Below are positions 13,440-22,394 of a DNA stretch of 64,000 bases, one piece after another (position 1 is the stretch's first letter; every line of letters begins with the position of its first letter). The notes below the pieces were generated by a model, which made no database searches, was not told where the DNA came from, and was given only the letters and a program-made list of their open reading frames with translations. The stretch is from Macrosoma leucophasiata. Taxonomy: Eukaryota; Arthropoda; Insecta; Lepidoptera; Hedylidae. The position numbers were made by a program, and so were the translations under genes. The stretch spans positions 24,411,501 to 24,475,500 of the forward strand of contig JAWQUS010000008.1 in assembly GCA_036365455.1 (NCBI GenBank). The letters run 5' to 3'.

Positions 13440-13590
13440 ACTTCAGTGCGTCTCTTAATGTTTGTAACAAGTCGCTGCGAACACGATTTTATGGTAAAAC
13501 GAGGCAGATTTAATTATGCCAGCATTGAAACTCGTGTCGTCGTCGCGAGGTAATAGACTGGCGCAAAGTTTACCCAGCAACTTCACTCAT
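13440..13590. repeat. Low-copy interspersed repeat, copy 1
   Basis: GTTTGTAACAAGTCGCTGCG, then CATTGAAACTCGTGTCGTCG and GCGAGGTAATAG. Relatives are at 20601-21140 (split by a MITE) and 58139-58280. Confidence 0.55.
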
Positions 13591-13749
13591 TGTATCAGCC
13601 GAAAAAGTCCACTGATGGACCAAACCCCCCTTTAATGGGGACATGCCATAATCACCACGCTGGAAATACGGTGTGGTGATCGAAGTGGCGGTACTTTTAT
13701 TGAAAGAAAGAACGAAGTAGGTACCTAAGTGATTGACTGACTGACTGAC

Positions 13750-13823
13750 TGCCTCGTTGGCTCAGTGTTCGCAAACGCGATGGTGAAGCCTAAGGTCCCG
13801 GGTTCGATCCCCAGGTCGGGAAC
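13750..13823 (+). repeat. tRNA-like SINE head
   Basis: CCTCGTTGGCTCAGTG resembles an A box and GGTTCGATCCC is a perfect B box, 45 bp apart. The cloverleaf is not complete, so it is a SINE head, not a tRNA gene. It stops where the LINE 3' end begins. Confidence 0.7.
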
Positions 13824-13855
13824 ATTTGTTATTACAATACAATACAATACAATAC

Positions 13856-14211
13856 TCTTTATTGTACACACAAATAAAACATATTAAAGATTAAAAACAA
13901 GGAAATGGCACAAATGGCGGCCTTATCGCTGCACAGCGATTTCTTCCAGGCAACCAACATTGTAGGATTAAACAAAAAAAAAAACAAAACAACAGGGGTG
14001 TACTAAACGCAAAAAAAAAAAGAATAATCAAAACACAAAAAAAAAAACAACAACAAGACATGAAAAAAAAAAAAAAAAACTACAACTATAAACACACAAG
14101 GAAGAAAGAAGATAGAGATACTTACATAATATAGTAAGATACAATAAAATGAAAATAAGGATAACAGGATAGATAGATACAAAAAACAAGAAAGAGAGAA
14201 AAATGGAACGA
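13856..14211 (-). other. 3' UTR of the full-length LINE
   Basis: On the minus strand, the tract after ORF2 is rich in T-runs (A-runs on the plus strand) and ends with GTGTACAATAAAGAG next to the terminal repeats. The related copy at 22395 ends with the same TACAATAAAGAG-type sequence, marking it as the conserved 3' recognition end. Confidence 0.6.
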
Positions 14212-17151
14212 TTAAAGATTCATATAATACTCTTTCACACGAATTTTAAAAGTTTGAACTGTCTGAGCTTGACGCACAGACAAGGGGAGAGCATTCCACA
14301 GACGAACAGCTGACACGGTGAAGGATTTCGCCAAAAAATCGGTTGAATGGGAGGGAATTTTTAGCTTTAAGTTATGTGTAGAACGAAGGTAATTAGTTTT
14401 AGAAAGATAAAGGTAGTCGAATCGTTCCTTTAAATAGGTGGGAGTTTGTGGGTTGAACAAAATGCCAAAGAGAAGAGATAAAACATGAGTATTCCGGCGA
14501 AGATGGATCGGGAGCCATTTGAGCTGTTTACGGAAGTTGGAAATATGGTCATATTTGCGTAATCCAAATATGAACCTAATACACAAATTTTGAAGTCGCT
14601 CTAATTTGTTAAGTTGCTCCTGTGTTAGATTCAAATAGCAGACGTCGGCATAATCAAAAATAGGAAAAAGTAATGAATTTACTAATTCAATTTTCGTGGA
14701 GATAGGCAAGAAATATTGCAATCTTCTCAAAGAACTAACCGCAGCAAACATCTTTCTGCTCACCTGACTAATCTGTGGAGTCCATGACAAACACCGATCC
14801 ATAGTGATCCCCAAATTCTTAACAGTGTCACTAAATGGAATGATATGGCCATCAAATACAACATTAGGCAATGTTTTCCAATCAATCCTATGAATTATCC
14901 TAGAGCTACCAAATAGTATCAACTGCGTTTTAGATGGATTCAATTTCAAGCCAAACGAAATGCTCCACTTCAGAATATTTGATAGATCTTCATTTAATGC
15001 GGCAATAGCTCTAGGCAGATCATCTAGAGAAGTCTGTACATATATTTGAACATCGTCTGCATACAAGTGGTAGAGAGAAGAAATATATTGAATAAGGGAG
15101 TTTATAAAAATAGCGAAAAGCAGAGGGGACAACACGCCACCTTGCGGGACACCAGCATAGGTTGTGCACCAAGAAGAGAAACGTTCTCCTGTCTGCAAAC
15201 GTTGCCGGCGTCCACACAAGTAACTACGAAACCAGTCAATTGTATTCGGAGATATGTTATGAGAACGCAGGATAGCCAACAAAATGTCAAAGTCTACGGT
15301 GTTAAAGGCATTGCTGAAGTCCAGCAATGTCAACACAGTAAACAGTTGTTTATCCATACCACACCGAATGTCATCAGTGATTTTAATTAAGGCAGTAGTC
15401 GTACTATGACCAGTGCGGAAACCGGATTGGAGGGGATTTAGGATTGCATGCTTGGCAAGAAAGGAATTTAGTTGGGTGTGGATAAGGCGTTCTAAAAGCT
15501 TGGATAATAGAGGAAGGATTGAAATAGGGCGATAATCGGAACAAGAGACAGGATTGGTTTTTTTAGGTAGAGGAATAATGTTGGCATCTTTCCAAATATT
15601 TGGAAACGAGCAGGAAGTGATAGAGGAGTTCATGATTGAAGTGATAACAGGAGCGAGGAATTCAAGAAGAGGAAGGATCATATTACGACTAATTCCATCA
15701 CTACCGACCGCATTAGAATCTATATCCTGAATGATCCTCACAACATCACGATCACACACTTGACATAATGAAAAGGCAGGAAAGTCAGGAGTGGGAAGAC
15801 GTGAAAGCTCATTTAAGGTATTGATTTTTATCAAATCATCAGAAGGAGACGCAGAGGAAAAAAACTGAATCAAAAGATCAGGATCTAGGTCACAAGGAAG
15901 AGAATTAGACAAATTTTTCCCAACTCCCAAAGTTCTCAGAAATCGCCATGCCTTAGCAGGGTCTACATTTTGGACAGAGGAAAGAATATAGCGTCGTTGT
16001 GCATCTCTACACATCTTGTTGCAGCGATTTCGAAGAAGTTTATATTTACTGTGATTAATTTCGGTCGGAAAAAGTTTAAATCTGGCTTTGGCTTTGTTTC
16101 TTTTAGACATAGCGTGTTTAATTTCGTCAGTGAGCCAGGGAGCAGGAAGATGCTTAACTTTTACTGGACGAATAGGAGCGTGTACATCAAACAATTGAAT
16201 AAGTAAAGAATTAAAGATTGCGACTTGCTCATTGATGTCGGTAGCACTAGAAACAACAGTCCAATCAATTTTAGATGCATCATCTCGAAGTTTGTTCACA
16301 TCTATTCCACGAAAATTACGTTGTAAAAGAATGCGAGATTTACTTTTAGGGGGACGTATTTTATAAGATGCATAAAGAAGGTCGTGATAAGAGAAAGCGT
16401 TGGAAGGACATTGACCAAATTTAGCCACGTGATCAGGGTTAGATACAATAATTAGATCAAGAAGTGAGGGAGAACAATTAGGGAAAAAGTGAGTTGCAGA
16501 AAGAGGGAGAAGATGGAGATTCACAGAGTCAACTACTGATTTAAGACGAGTCGATCTCGTGTCATTTTTCAGGAGACATGTGTTAAAATCGCCCATAATG
16601 ACAGTATGATCGTATGAAGATATAATATTTTCTAAAAGAATTTCAAAAGAAGAAAAATAGTCTACTGCTAAAGAGGGGCTGTAAAAAACACCAAGGAGAA
16701 GTTTAGTTTTTGCAAAAATAATTTCGATGAATAAGTGTTCCGCTCCATTATTAGGATCAGGCGATTTATGTACTACAGAAAATGGAATATGGGAACGGAG
16801 ATATATAGCCACTCCACCTCCACCGCGATCGCTGCGGTCATGACGAATGAGATGAAAACCAGGTAAGGCATAAGAAGTTGAGGGGAGACATGGTTTTAAC
16901 CAAGATTCTGAAACAAGGATTGCGTGGAGGTGAGCGTCTGCAAATGAAGCCAACAAGTCGGGATAGTGTGCTGGAATACTCTGGGCATTAATGTGTACTA
17001 TATTAAAATTTTTAATCACATCAGAAAAATTCGTGTCAAGCGTAGAAGAGAGGGAAGGCAGGCTATGAAAACTATCGATACTATCCGAAGAAGAAACAGA
17101 AAGAAAATCACAAAACGATCCATTATCCTCATTATCACTAACAGAACACAT
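14212..17151 (-). CDS. ORF2: APE-type endonuclease and reverse transcriptase
   Basis: A 979-residue open polyprotein that nicks target DNA and copies the element's RNA onto it. The endonuclease comes first: NIVHINAQSI (about 50), SESWL with its catalytic Glu (about 80), GGGGVAIYLR, MGDFNTC (GDFN at 187-190), SLLDLIIVS and the SYHD histidine near 256. The reverse transcriptase follows: DYRPISILPLLSKLLERLI, SGFRTGHSTTTALIKI, the catalytic LLDFSNAFNTVDFD, GVPQGGVLSPLLFAIF and YADD at 697-700. No RNase H is apparent. The C-terminal 150 residues match the usual CR1-like thumb and tail (SVRLWNALP-type, here AVRLWNALPLSVRQA). All catalytic residues I looked for are present. The start Met lies after a CAA repeat. 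The N-terminal 45 residues are Ser/Asp-rich and unrecognised. Clade placement (CR1/Daphne-like rather than Jockey proper) is inference. Confidence 0.9.
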   Translation of the reverse strand: MCSVSDNEDNGSFCDFLSVSSSDSIDSFHSLPSLSSTLDTNFSDVIKNFNIVHINAQSIPAHYPDLLASFADAHLHAILVSESWLKPCLPSTSYALPGFHLIRHDRSDRGGGGVAIYLRSHIPFSVVHKSPDPNNGAEHLFIEIIFAKTKLLLGVFYSPSLAVDYFSSFEILLENIISSYDHTVIMGDFNTCLLKNDTRSTRLKSVVDSVNLHLLPLSATHFFPNCSPSLLDLIIVSNPDHVAKFGQCPSNAFSYHDLLYASYKIRPPKSKSRILLQRNFRGIDVNKLRDDASKIDWTVVSSATDINEQVAIFNSLLIQLFDVHAPIRPVKVKHLPAPWLTDEIKHAMSKRNKAKARFKLFPTEINHSKYKLLRNRCNKMCRDAQRRYILSSVQNVDPAKAWRFLRTLGVGKNLSNSLPCDLDPDLLIQFFSSASPSDDLIKINTLNELSRLPTPDFPAFSLCQVCDRDVVRIIQDIDSNAVGSDGISRNMILPLLEFLAPVITSIMNSSITSCSFPNIWKDANIIPLPKKTNPVSCSDYRPISILPLLSKLLERLIHTQLNSFLAKHAILNPLQSGFRTGHSTTTALIKITDDIRCGMDKQLFTVLTLLDFSNAFNTVDFDILLAILRSHNISPNTIDWFRSYLCGRRQRLQTGERFSSWCTTYAGVPQGGVLSPLLFAIFINSLIQYISSLYHLYADDVQIYVQTSLDDLPRAIAALNEDLSNILKWSISFGLKLNPSKTQLILFGSSRIIHRIDWKTLPNVVFDGHIIPFSDTVKNLGITMDRCLSWTPQISQVSRKMFAAVSSLRRLQYFLPISTKIELVNSLLFPIFDYADVCYLNLTQEQLNKLERLQNLCIRFIFGLRKYDHISNFRKQLKWLPIHLRRNTHVLSLLFGILFNPQTPTYLKERFDYLYLSKTNYLRSTHNLKLKIPSHSTDFLAKSFTVSAVRLWNALPLSVRQAQTVQTFKIRVKEYYMNL

Positions 17152-17762
17152 ACGTTGTTGTTGTTGTTGTTAACAAAAATACAAATAAAAACTTAAAATA
17201 ATTAAAAATAATAATTAAAATAAAATTATAATAATAAGTAAAATTAAAAACTAACTATTTATCACCCACTGGCAAAAATGACAACAAAAATTTAAACTTA
17301 AAAGGTAAAAAATGTATCATCACGTACTGTTTCAAGTTAGTTAGGCTAACAACACAATACAGATGTCTAGATTAGTTAAAAAAAAAAAAAGAATAAATAT
17401 TTTAACGATCTGGCAGACTTCAAACACTTATGTAAATTATTATTGTATACAGAATAATAAAACAGAACAAAAATTTATAAACAAAAAAGAGAAAAAATAA
17501 ATTAAGAAAAGTAAGCTAACAACGATGACTTTGTTGTATCGTGTAAGGCCAGCTTAATAACCATAGACATTAATTAAAATAAAAAAAAATATATAAAATG
17601 TCAACACAAGAATAATGACATTTGACAAAGTGACATAAAACATTGAAACAAAACAACAATCAAATCAATCAAATAAATCTAAACAAGTTCAGTGGGTAAC
17701 CCAATATTAAGATTTGAAGAGTAAGAGAAAAGTCAACTAAATGTGAATAGGATAACACTCAT

Positions 17763-18497
17763 TCATTTCTTCGAAATGTTCCTTTTGGGTCGGACACCAG
17801 CGGTCTTGTCGGCGGGTGGATTTGTCACTACTGCTGGTCGAGGAGCTGCTTCAGTCGTCGCGGCCAAGACGTTATTTAAATCCGCACGACTTTCAACACG
17901 ATGTCGCGTACCATCAACAGCGATGAGATGGATTACACCGTCCTTGGTCCAGCAGCGGTTTACTCCTAGTCGTCGACGAGCCTCGATGAAAATGTCGTGA
18001 CGCCTCTTCGTTAAAAATTCCGACTGTGTGACCCCCGAACCCTTTAATTTAGTTTTAGAGAACCACACTTTGTCTCGTACCAAACTTTCTCTGAACTTTA
18101 CAACAATAGGTCGGGGTTTGTCACCTTGTTGACCCATGCGATGTGACCGGCTAATGCAATTACTTGTAAAGTTGGGAATTGACAGCTTACCAGTCACAAG
18201 CTCTGCAACCACACACGCTGTGTCTTCATCTTTATTCTCTGGTACCCCGTGGAGCATGAGCATTTTTCTCCGCCTTGCAGTTTCTTGCCGATCTACTTCA
18301 AGAGCCAGAAAATCCACTTGATGTTGAAGTGTACTGAGCGCAGACAATATAAATGATCGGAATGCTGAGAAATCAGATACCAGTATGGATGAAGTTTCGG
18401 ATGGTGGCGGACCATTCTTGAGCTCCTTTTGGAATTCCTCCATCCTAGCATTAAACATATCAGCCAGTGCACTCAAAGACCCCTTGAAAGACTCCAT
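17763..18497 (-). CDS. ORF1: nucleic-acid-binding protein with L1 ORF1-like fold
   Basis: A 244-residue protein upstream of ORF2 in the same element. ORF1 proteins bind element RNA into particles. A probable coiled coil at about 50-78 (SFILSALSTLQHQVDFLALE) leads into an RRM-like region: RRRKMLMLHGVPENKDED near 80, then SNCISRSHRMG at about 120, PIVVKFRE, and RHDIFIEARRRLGVNRCW near 170. The layout (coiled coil, RRM, C-terminal basic domain) and the SRSHRMG motif resemble the L1 ORF1/Transposase_22 type also found in insect CR1-like and L2-like elements. The C-terminus is basic (RPKRNISKK). There is no zinc knuckle. The start is the first Met after a stop in frame. Distinct from host genes by its position within the element. 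Confidence 0.78.
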   Translation of the reverse strand: MESFKGSLSALADMFNARMEEFQKELKNGPPPSETSSILVSDFSAFRSFILSALSTLQHQVDFLALEVDRQETARRRKMLMLHGVPENKDEDTACVVAELVTGKLSIPNFTSNCISRSHRMGQQGDKPRPIVVKFRESLVRDKVWFSKTKLKGSGVTQSEFLTKRRHDIFIEARRRLGVNRCWTKDGVIHLIAVDGTRHRVESRADLNNVLAATTEAAPRPAVVTNPPADKTAGVRPKRNISKK

Positions 18498-18737
18498 TTT
18501 TAAAGTGTGTGTTAAGTTCAGTGTTCAGACTCAGATATCAGAAAAGTTTGAAGGATTTATAAATGCCAGCAGGTAAATAGTGTTACATACAAAATATATT
18601 CATAAATATTCAGTGAAATAGATTGTTATTTAAATTATTAATTTAATTTAAATGCAAGGGAATTCAAAACGTGTCCAATTTATTTCACTGCTACCCCCTG
18701 CTTATTGGGTTTTTTCTGTAAGGAAAATTCTTATAAT

Positions 18738-18985
18738 AGCCCGGAGTCTGGTACCGGTGTCTCGAAGAGCACGTAAAGCCGTCGGTCCTGCGCCTGATCT
18801 CTCTCCGGTCGTGTCGGATTGCCGTCCCATCGGACTATGAGTGAGGGAATAGAGAGTGCACTTGTGTTTGCGCATACACTTGTGCACTATAATATCGCCC
18901 GCGCAGTTGGCTAGTCTCCGTCGAGATTGGCCGCCGTGACCGAAATTCGGTCTGGAGGACATTATTTCTACAACATTGAACATAT
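18738..18985 (+). repeat. Interspersed repeat resembling a LINE 3' end
   Basis: GGAGTCTGGTACCGGTGTCT, AAGAGCACGTAAAGCCGTCG, then a GC-rich stretch to GTCTGGAGGACATTATTT. It shares the CACGTAAAGCCGTCGGTCC-like motif with the 5S-headed SINE middle part. I recall this as a repeat widespread in moths. No coding frame is claimed. Confidence 0.55.
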
Positions 18986-20395
18986 TTATTAAAAGGAATA
19001 TACCTATACTAGGACGTTGTTATAAATTGGTCCCAGCTTAGCATTTTGCTGATTGTAAAACAACCAGCGCTGGTCTTCCGCCAGAACCTATTGCAGGACG
19101 CTGCTGCCCATCTACCCGTATTACACTTACAACAACTCAAACCGTTGGAATGGCTTGACCGCCATTGTTCGGTTGAGTGACTGCACTAGTGGAAAAATTC
19201 TCTTCCAGTGGCACAAAATTCTTCCGCTAGTGGGCGATGGCATCGTCACGACCCGACGCGCACCTTCACTCAGTGGCATTGAAATTTTGTACCTATTATA
19301 TCTTACGATGAAGGTAAAATGGAATAGCATAAGCCTGAGTTGTACCAAGACATTTGTTAAAGTTAAAGTTATTGTAACATTTCACAGCCTTCTCTAACTT
19401 TAACAGATTCCTTTAGGTTAGACAAGGGCGTGAAATCTTTTTTTTTTTTTTTTAATTTTTTAAAAGTGGCAAACAAGCATACAGTTCACATTGATGTTAA
19501 GTGATGACTGCAGCCTATAGACACCCACACAATGACCAGAGGTAAAAATGCAGATGCGTCACCACTCCTAAGGCCTAAGGTGTTATGCCTCTGTGCCGGA
19601 AATTACAGGGCCGTACATTACCACCTGACCGGAACACGATAGTGCTGAACACTACCATTTAGCGGCAATTATATTAGGTAATGCGGTGGTGCCTACGCCC
19701 GCGAGCTCCTTCACTGGAGCTCTACCACCAGTAGAATAACAAATATCTGCAACCCAGGCTTAATATAATAGGTATGTCACCATATTACTGCTGTTTAGGG
19801 GGATTGTTAGGTATTAACCTAGTTTCGCTACTGTAACAAGCTTGGGAATAAATAAAAACAAACATGACGGAACAAAGTTTTAATTGCAAGTCTTCATCAT
19901 ATCGAATAATGTGCGTTTCATATTTGTCTCGAGGACACAACATCGATACTCGAGTCGAGCGTTCGTTCACCAAAACCAACTTGAAGAAACATTACAATAA
20001 ATATTCGGAAATTTTGTAAACAATCTACAAGTTATTTTATTAATACAACATTTATGGATAATCATACTACACCTACCTAATCGTTAATCTATTCATAAAT
20101 TAATAACACATTTTATAATACTTGCAGCGCATTTTCAATCTTCGTAGATATATTCGCTTAAATCAAGACAGATACGTTTGATTCATAACGCCTTCTCTAA
20201 CTCAGTTCACATAAAGGAGACGCGATACTCGGCCCAGCAATATGGAGGGGAGAGGGTTGAAAGCTATTCTAGTAACAAATCTTTGTATTTAACTGTTTTT
20301 GTATAATTGATGGCGCACCGATGAGCTCCTCAAAAAACGGCGCCTAACCTGTCGTTATTGTCTATCTTACGCCGGAGCCGACCGCCTAACTCTAA
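18986..20395. other. Intergenic
   Basis: Besides the SINE-like copy at 19440-19732, a short repeat at 19341-19425 (AGTTAAAGTTATTGTAACAT and AACTTTAACAGATTCCTTTA) recurs at 34775-34862. Nothing else recognised. Confidence 0.55.
19440..19732 (-). repeat. 280-bp SINE-like family, near-complete copy
   Basis: T tract, GGCAAACAAGCATACAGTTC, and the 5' end GAGCTCTACCACCAGTAG. Confidence 0.88.
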
Positions 20396-20562
20396 CAGTC
20401 GTACACACGTCCGGATTTGGTACGGAGCGGACAGCTCCGAACCAAATCTGGCCGTGTGTAGGAGAGTCCGGCGGACAGAATTATTATTAATCAAGTCCGA
20501 TGCGATCTGCTCGAGCGGGTTTAGTCGGCGGATCCGGTCCGCCGGACCGAGTTGCGCCAAAC
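20396..20562. repeat. MITE-like repeat with CACACGTCCGGA end
   Basis: GTACACACGTCCGGATTTGG, AGTCCGGCGGACAGAATTAT and GGATCCGGTCCGCCGGACCG. The left arm forms an internal hairpin (TTTGGTACGGAGCGGAC against GCTCCGAACCAAA). A second copy is at 57183. Confidence 0.7.
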
Positions 20563-20600
20563 TCACGGGAAACAAAGAATACCAACGGTAAATTGATAAG

Positions 20601-21140
20601 CTTGTTGTTCATTCATAGGTCTATCTTCATGCAAAGTGTCCGTGAAGTTTGTTATAAGCATAGAGCAACGCGGGCCACTGGCCGCCGCGGCGGACCGGAG
20701 GGGAGTAGCCATAGCGATTATTCCCGATGCAAATAATATGTAAATTTTAGCGAGGGAAAAACGTGTGACACACACACATTTCAAAAATCGTCTATTACTA
20801 CGAAATTCACACCTTGACTTTAAAATAATACATAAACAATTTCACGCACACATTTAAACTTCTAGGCGACAGGCATAGACCCTATTGGGCTTGTACTTTG
20901 ACAGAGGGAAAAGCCTGCATATGACTACTCCCTTACGTTCCTGCGCGGCCGGTGGCCCGTGTTGCTCTATGGTTTTAAGTGTCTGCGAAGAAGGCGATTT
21001 AATAGTTTAGAAGAAGGTATTCGGAGGCAGTAGTTAGTTTTAATCAGCCCAACACTGAAACTCTTTTTTACTCGTCTGCGTGGTCGTAGCGAGGTAAGAA
21101 ACAGGAGAAAAGATTACTCAGGCAATTTCACTCGGTGTCA
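20601..21140. repeat. Low-copy interspersed repeat, copy 2 (MITE inserted)
   Basis: GTGTCCGTGAAGTTTGTTAT before the MITE and GTGTCTGCGAAGAAGGCGAT after it match an uninterrupted order in the 58.1-kb copy. Confidence 0.6.
20659..20971. repeat. MITE with CATAGAGC ends, 8-bp target duplication
   Basis: Inverted ends CATAGAGCAACGCGGGCC and GGCCCGTGTTGCTCTATG, with arms continuing through CCGCCGCGGCGGACCGG. Flanks are GTTATAAG (20651-20658) and GTTTTAAG (20972-20979), 7 of 8 identical. The host sequence around it is another repeat (13440, 58139) in which the site is empty. Confidence 0.85.
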
Positions 21141-21220
21141 TTAAAGTTTTGCGGCGTACAGTACATAAAAATGAAATTATACTACGTAAATTAAAGAAAA
21201 AACGGAAAGAAAAATTTGAC

Positions 21221-21278
21221 TTCGGGCAGGAATCGAACCTGCGACCTCAGGATAACCAGTCCAGCTATACTACGAAAA
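21221..21278 (-). repeat. tRNA-like sequence, probably a SINE head or decayed tRNA
   Basis: Minus strand: GTATAGCTGGACTGGTTATC then GCAGGTTCGATTCCTGCCCG, a perfect B box with a 5-bp T stem. The acceptor stem is not recognisable. Confidence 0.5.
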
Positions 21279-21345
21279 ATTGAGCTTGAACGATAACAAT
21301 AATACATGTTATTTCACAGTATCCCTTTATAAGTAATATTGTCAA

Positions 21346-21474
21346 TAAACAATTTCACACACACATCTAAACATCTAGGCGATTTGGTCTTGTACTTTGA
21401 CATAGGGGAAAGCCGGCATATGGCTACTCCCCTCCGGTCCGCCGCTGCCAGGGGCCCGTGTTGCTCTATGGTTC
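21346..21474. repeat. CATAGAGC-end MITE, right half
   Basis: ACAATTTCACACACACATCT to GGCCCGTGTTGCTCTATG. The left half is absent. Confidence 0.78.
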
Positions 21475-22018
21475 ACAGCAATATTGGTGATCTCGTATGC
21501 ACTGTCGAAAGTACCACCTAAACAAATACTAGGTAACTGGTGAATCTTGGGACATATCAAAGGATATAATAATTCAGGATCTGAAATAAAATATCAAGGG
21601 TGGGTTACAACTTAAAGTAAGTTACTTGTAGTGGTACTATAACTATTTTGTTAAAGTACCGGCTAAACAATAAATGAGTTGCACCATTTGCAAATCGTTC
21701 TATGTCGTCATAATTGTACTGCTAACTGAAGCCACTTGGCTACAGTTTAAAAGTTTCCTGTAATGAATTTTAACTTTAAAATAGGCCTAATTTGCATAAT
21801 TATTTTCGCGTGTGTATTAATATATATAATGAAATCCCCTGAAAGCACGTTGTTTTAAGCTCAAAATAATCAATTACAATTATTAATTACATTATTCAAA
21901 TAGTTTTAAAAAAGGTTATTATTCTCATTTTCAATAATTGTCAAATCGTTTTCAGTTTTTTTTCTGTTAGCTGACTCTATCAAGGAAAAAGATTTTCTTA
22001 ATCCTAAATCAAATACAG

Positions 22019-22220
22019 ACTGACCTACCATGACCAAATAGGTCGAGTTCTGTCTGATGGTGGGATCAAAAGTCTTAGGAATCGGCGTGCATGTATGAAG
22101 AGAATGATGAAAGTGTAGACGAGGCACGAGAGGTTTGTCAGAACCGGGATATCTGGCGCTCTACACTCTCTGCCTACCCCGTTAGGGACCTGGCGTGAAG
22201 ATACATACATACATACATAA
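22019..22220 (+). repeat. LINE 3' end with (ACAT)n tail
   Basis: Second copy of the family at 8310, near identical over GGTCGAGTTCTGTCTGATGG to GACCTGGCGTGAAG, with a single extra base near 22111 that breaks the frame. Confidence 0.82.
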
Positions 22221-22394
22221 ATCAAATACTAAAACACAAAATTATATACTTAGTTACCCGCAGTGAACGTGTGTAATATTTGTCGTCGAGTTTTTTTTTT
22301 TAATCTCCATTTAAAGAGCTTGGTCAAAGATCATGACGCTCTATTGTCGTCGAGTTGTTATAGCTATTAGGGTTAACCCGTAGAGCATCATCAA

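Larger units (their letters stand above)
13834..18622 (-). mobile_element. Full-length non-LTR retrotransposon (CR1/Jockey-like, two ORFs)
   Basis: A 4.8-kb element read on the minus strand: short 5' UTR, ORF1 (18497-17763), a 611-nt AT-rich spacer, ORF2 (17151-14212), and a 3' UTR of about 370 nt ending in TACAA repeats at 13834-13855. The 3' terminal microsatellite instead of a poly(A) tail fits CR1-group elements. Both ORFs are open, so it is either recent or selected. A possible 8-bp target duplication TTGTTATT occurs at 13826-13833 and 18623-18630, but in AT-rich DNA this may be chance, so the 5' end is approximate. A tRNA-like SINE head abuts its 3' end at 13750-13823. A diverged relative lies at 22395-25187. 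Confidence 0.85.

Noticed and set aside
13750..13823. Possible tRNA gene on the plus strand
   Set aside because: Perfect B box, but the D and anticodon arms do not form a cloverleaf. Treated as a SINE head.
17160..17200. CAA/TTG repeats upstream of ORF2 as a microsatellite locus
   Set aside because: It lies within the LINE between the two ORFs and is part of the element.
13826..18630. TTGTTATT as a certain target duplication of the full-length LINE
   Set aside because: Eight bases in AT-rich flanks can match by chance and the 5' end of the element is not independently known. Kept only as a possibility.
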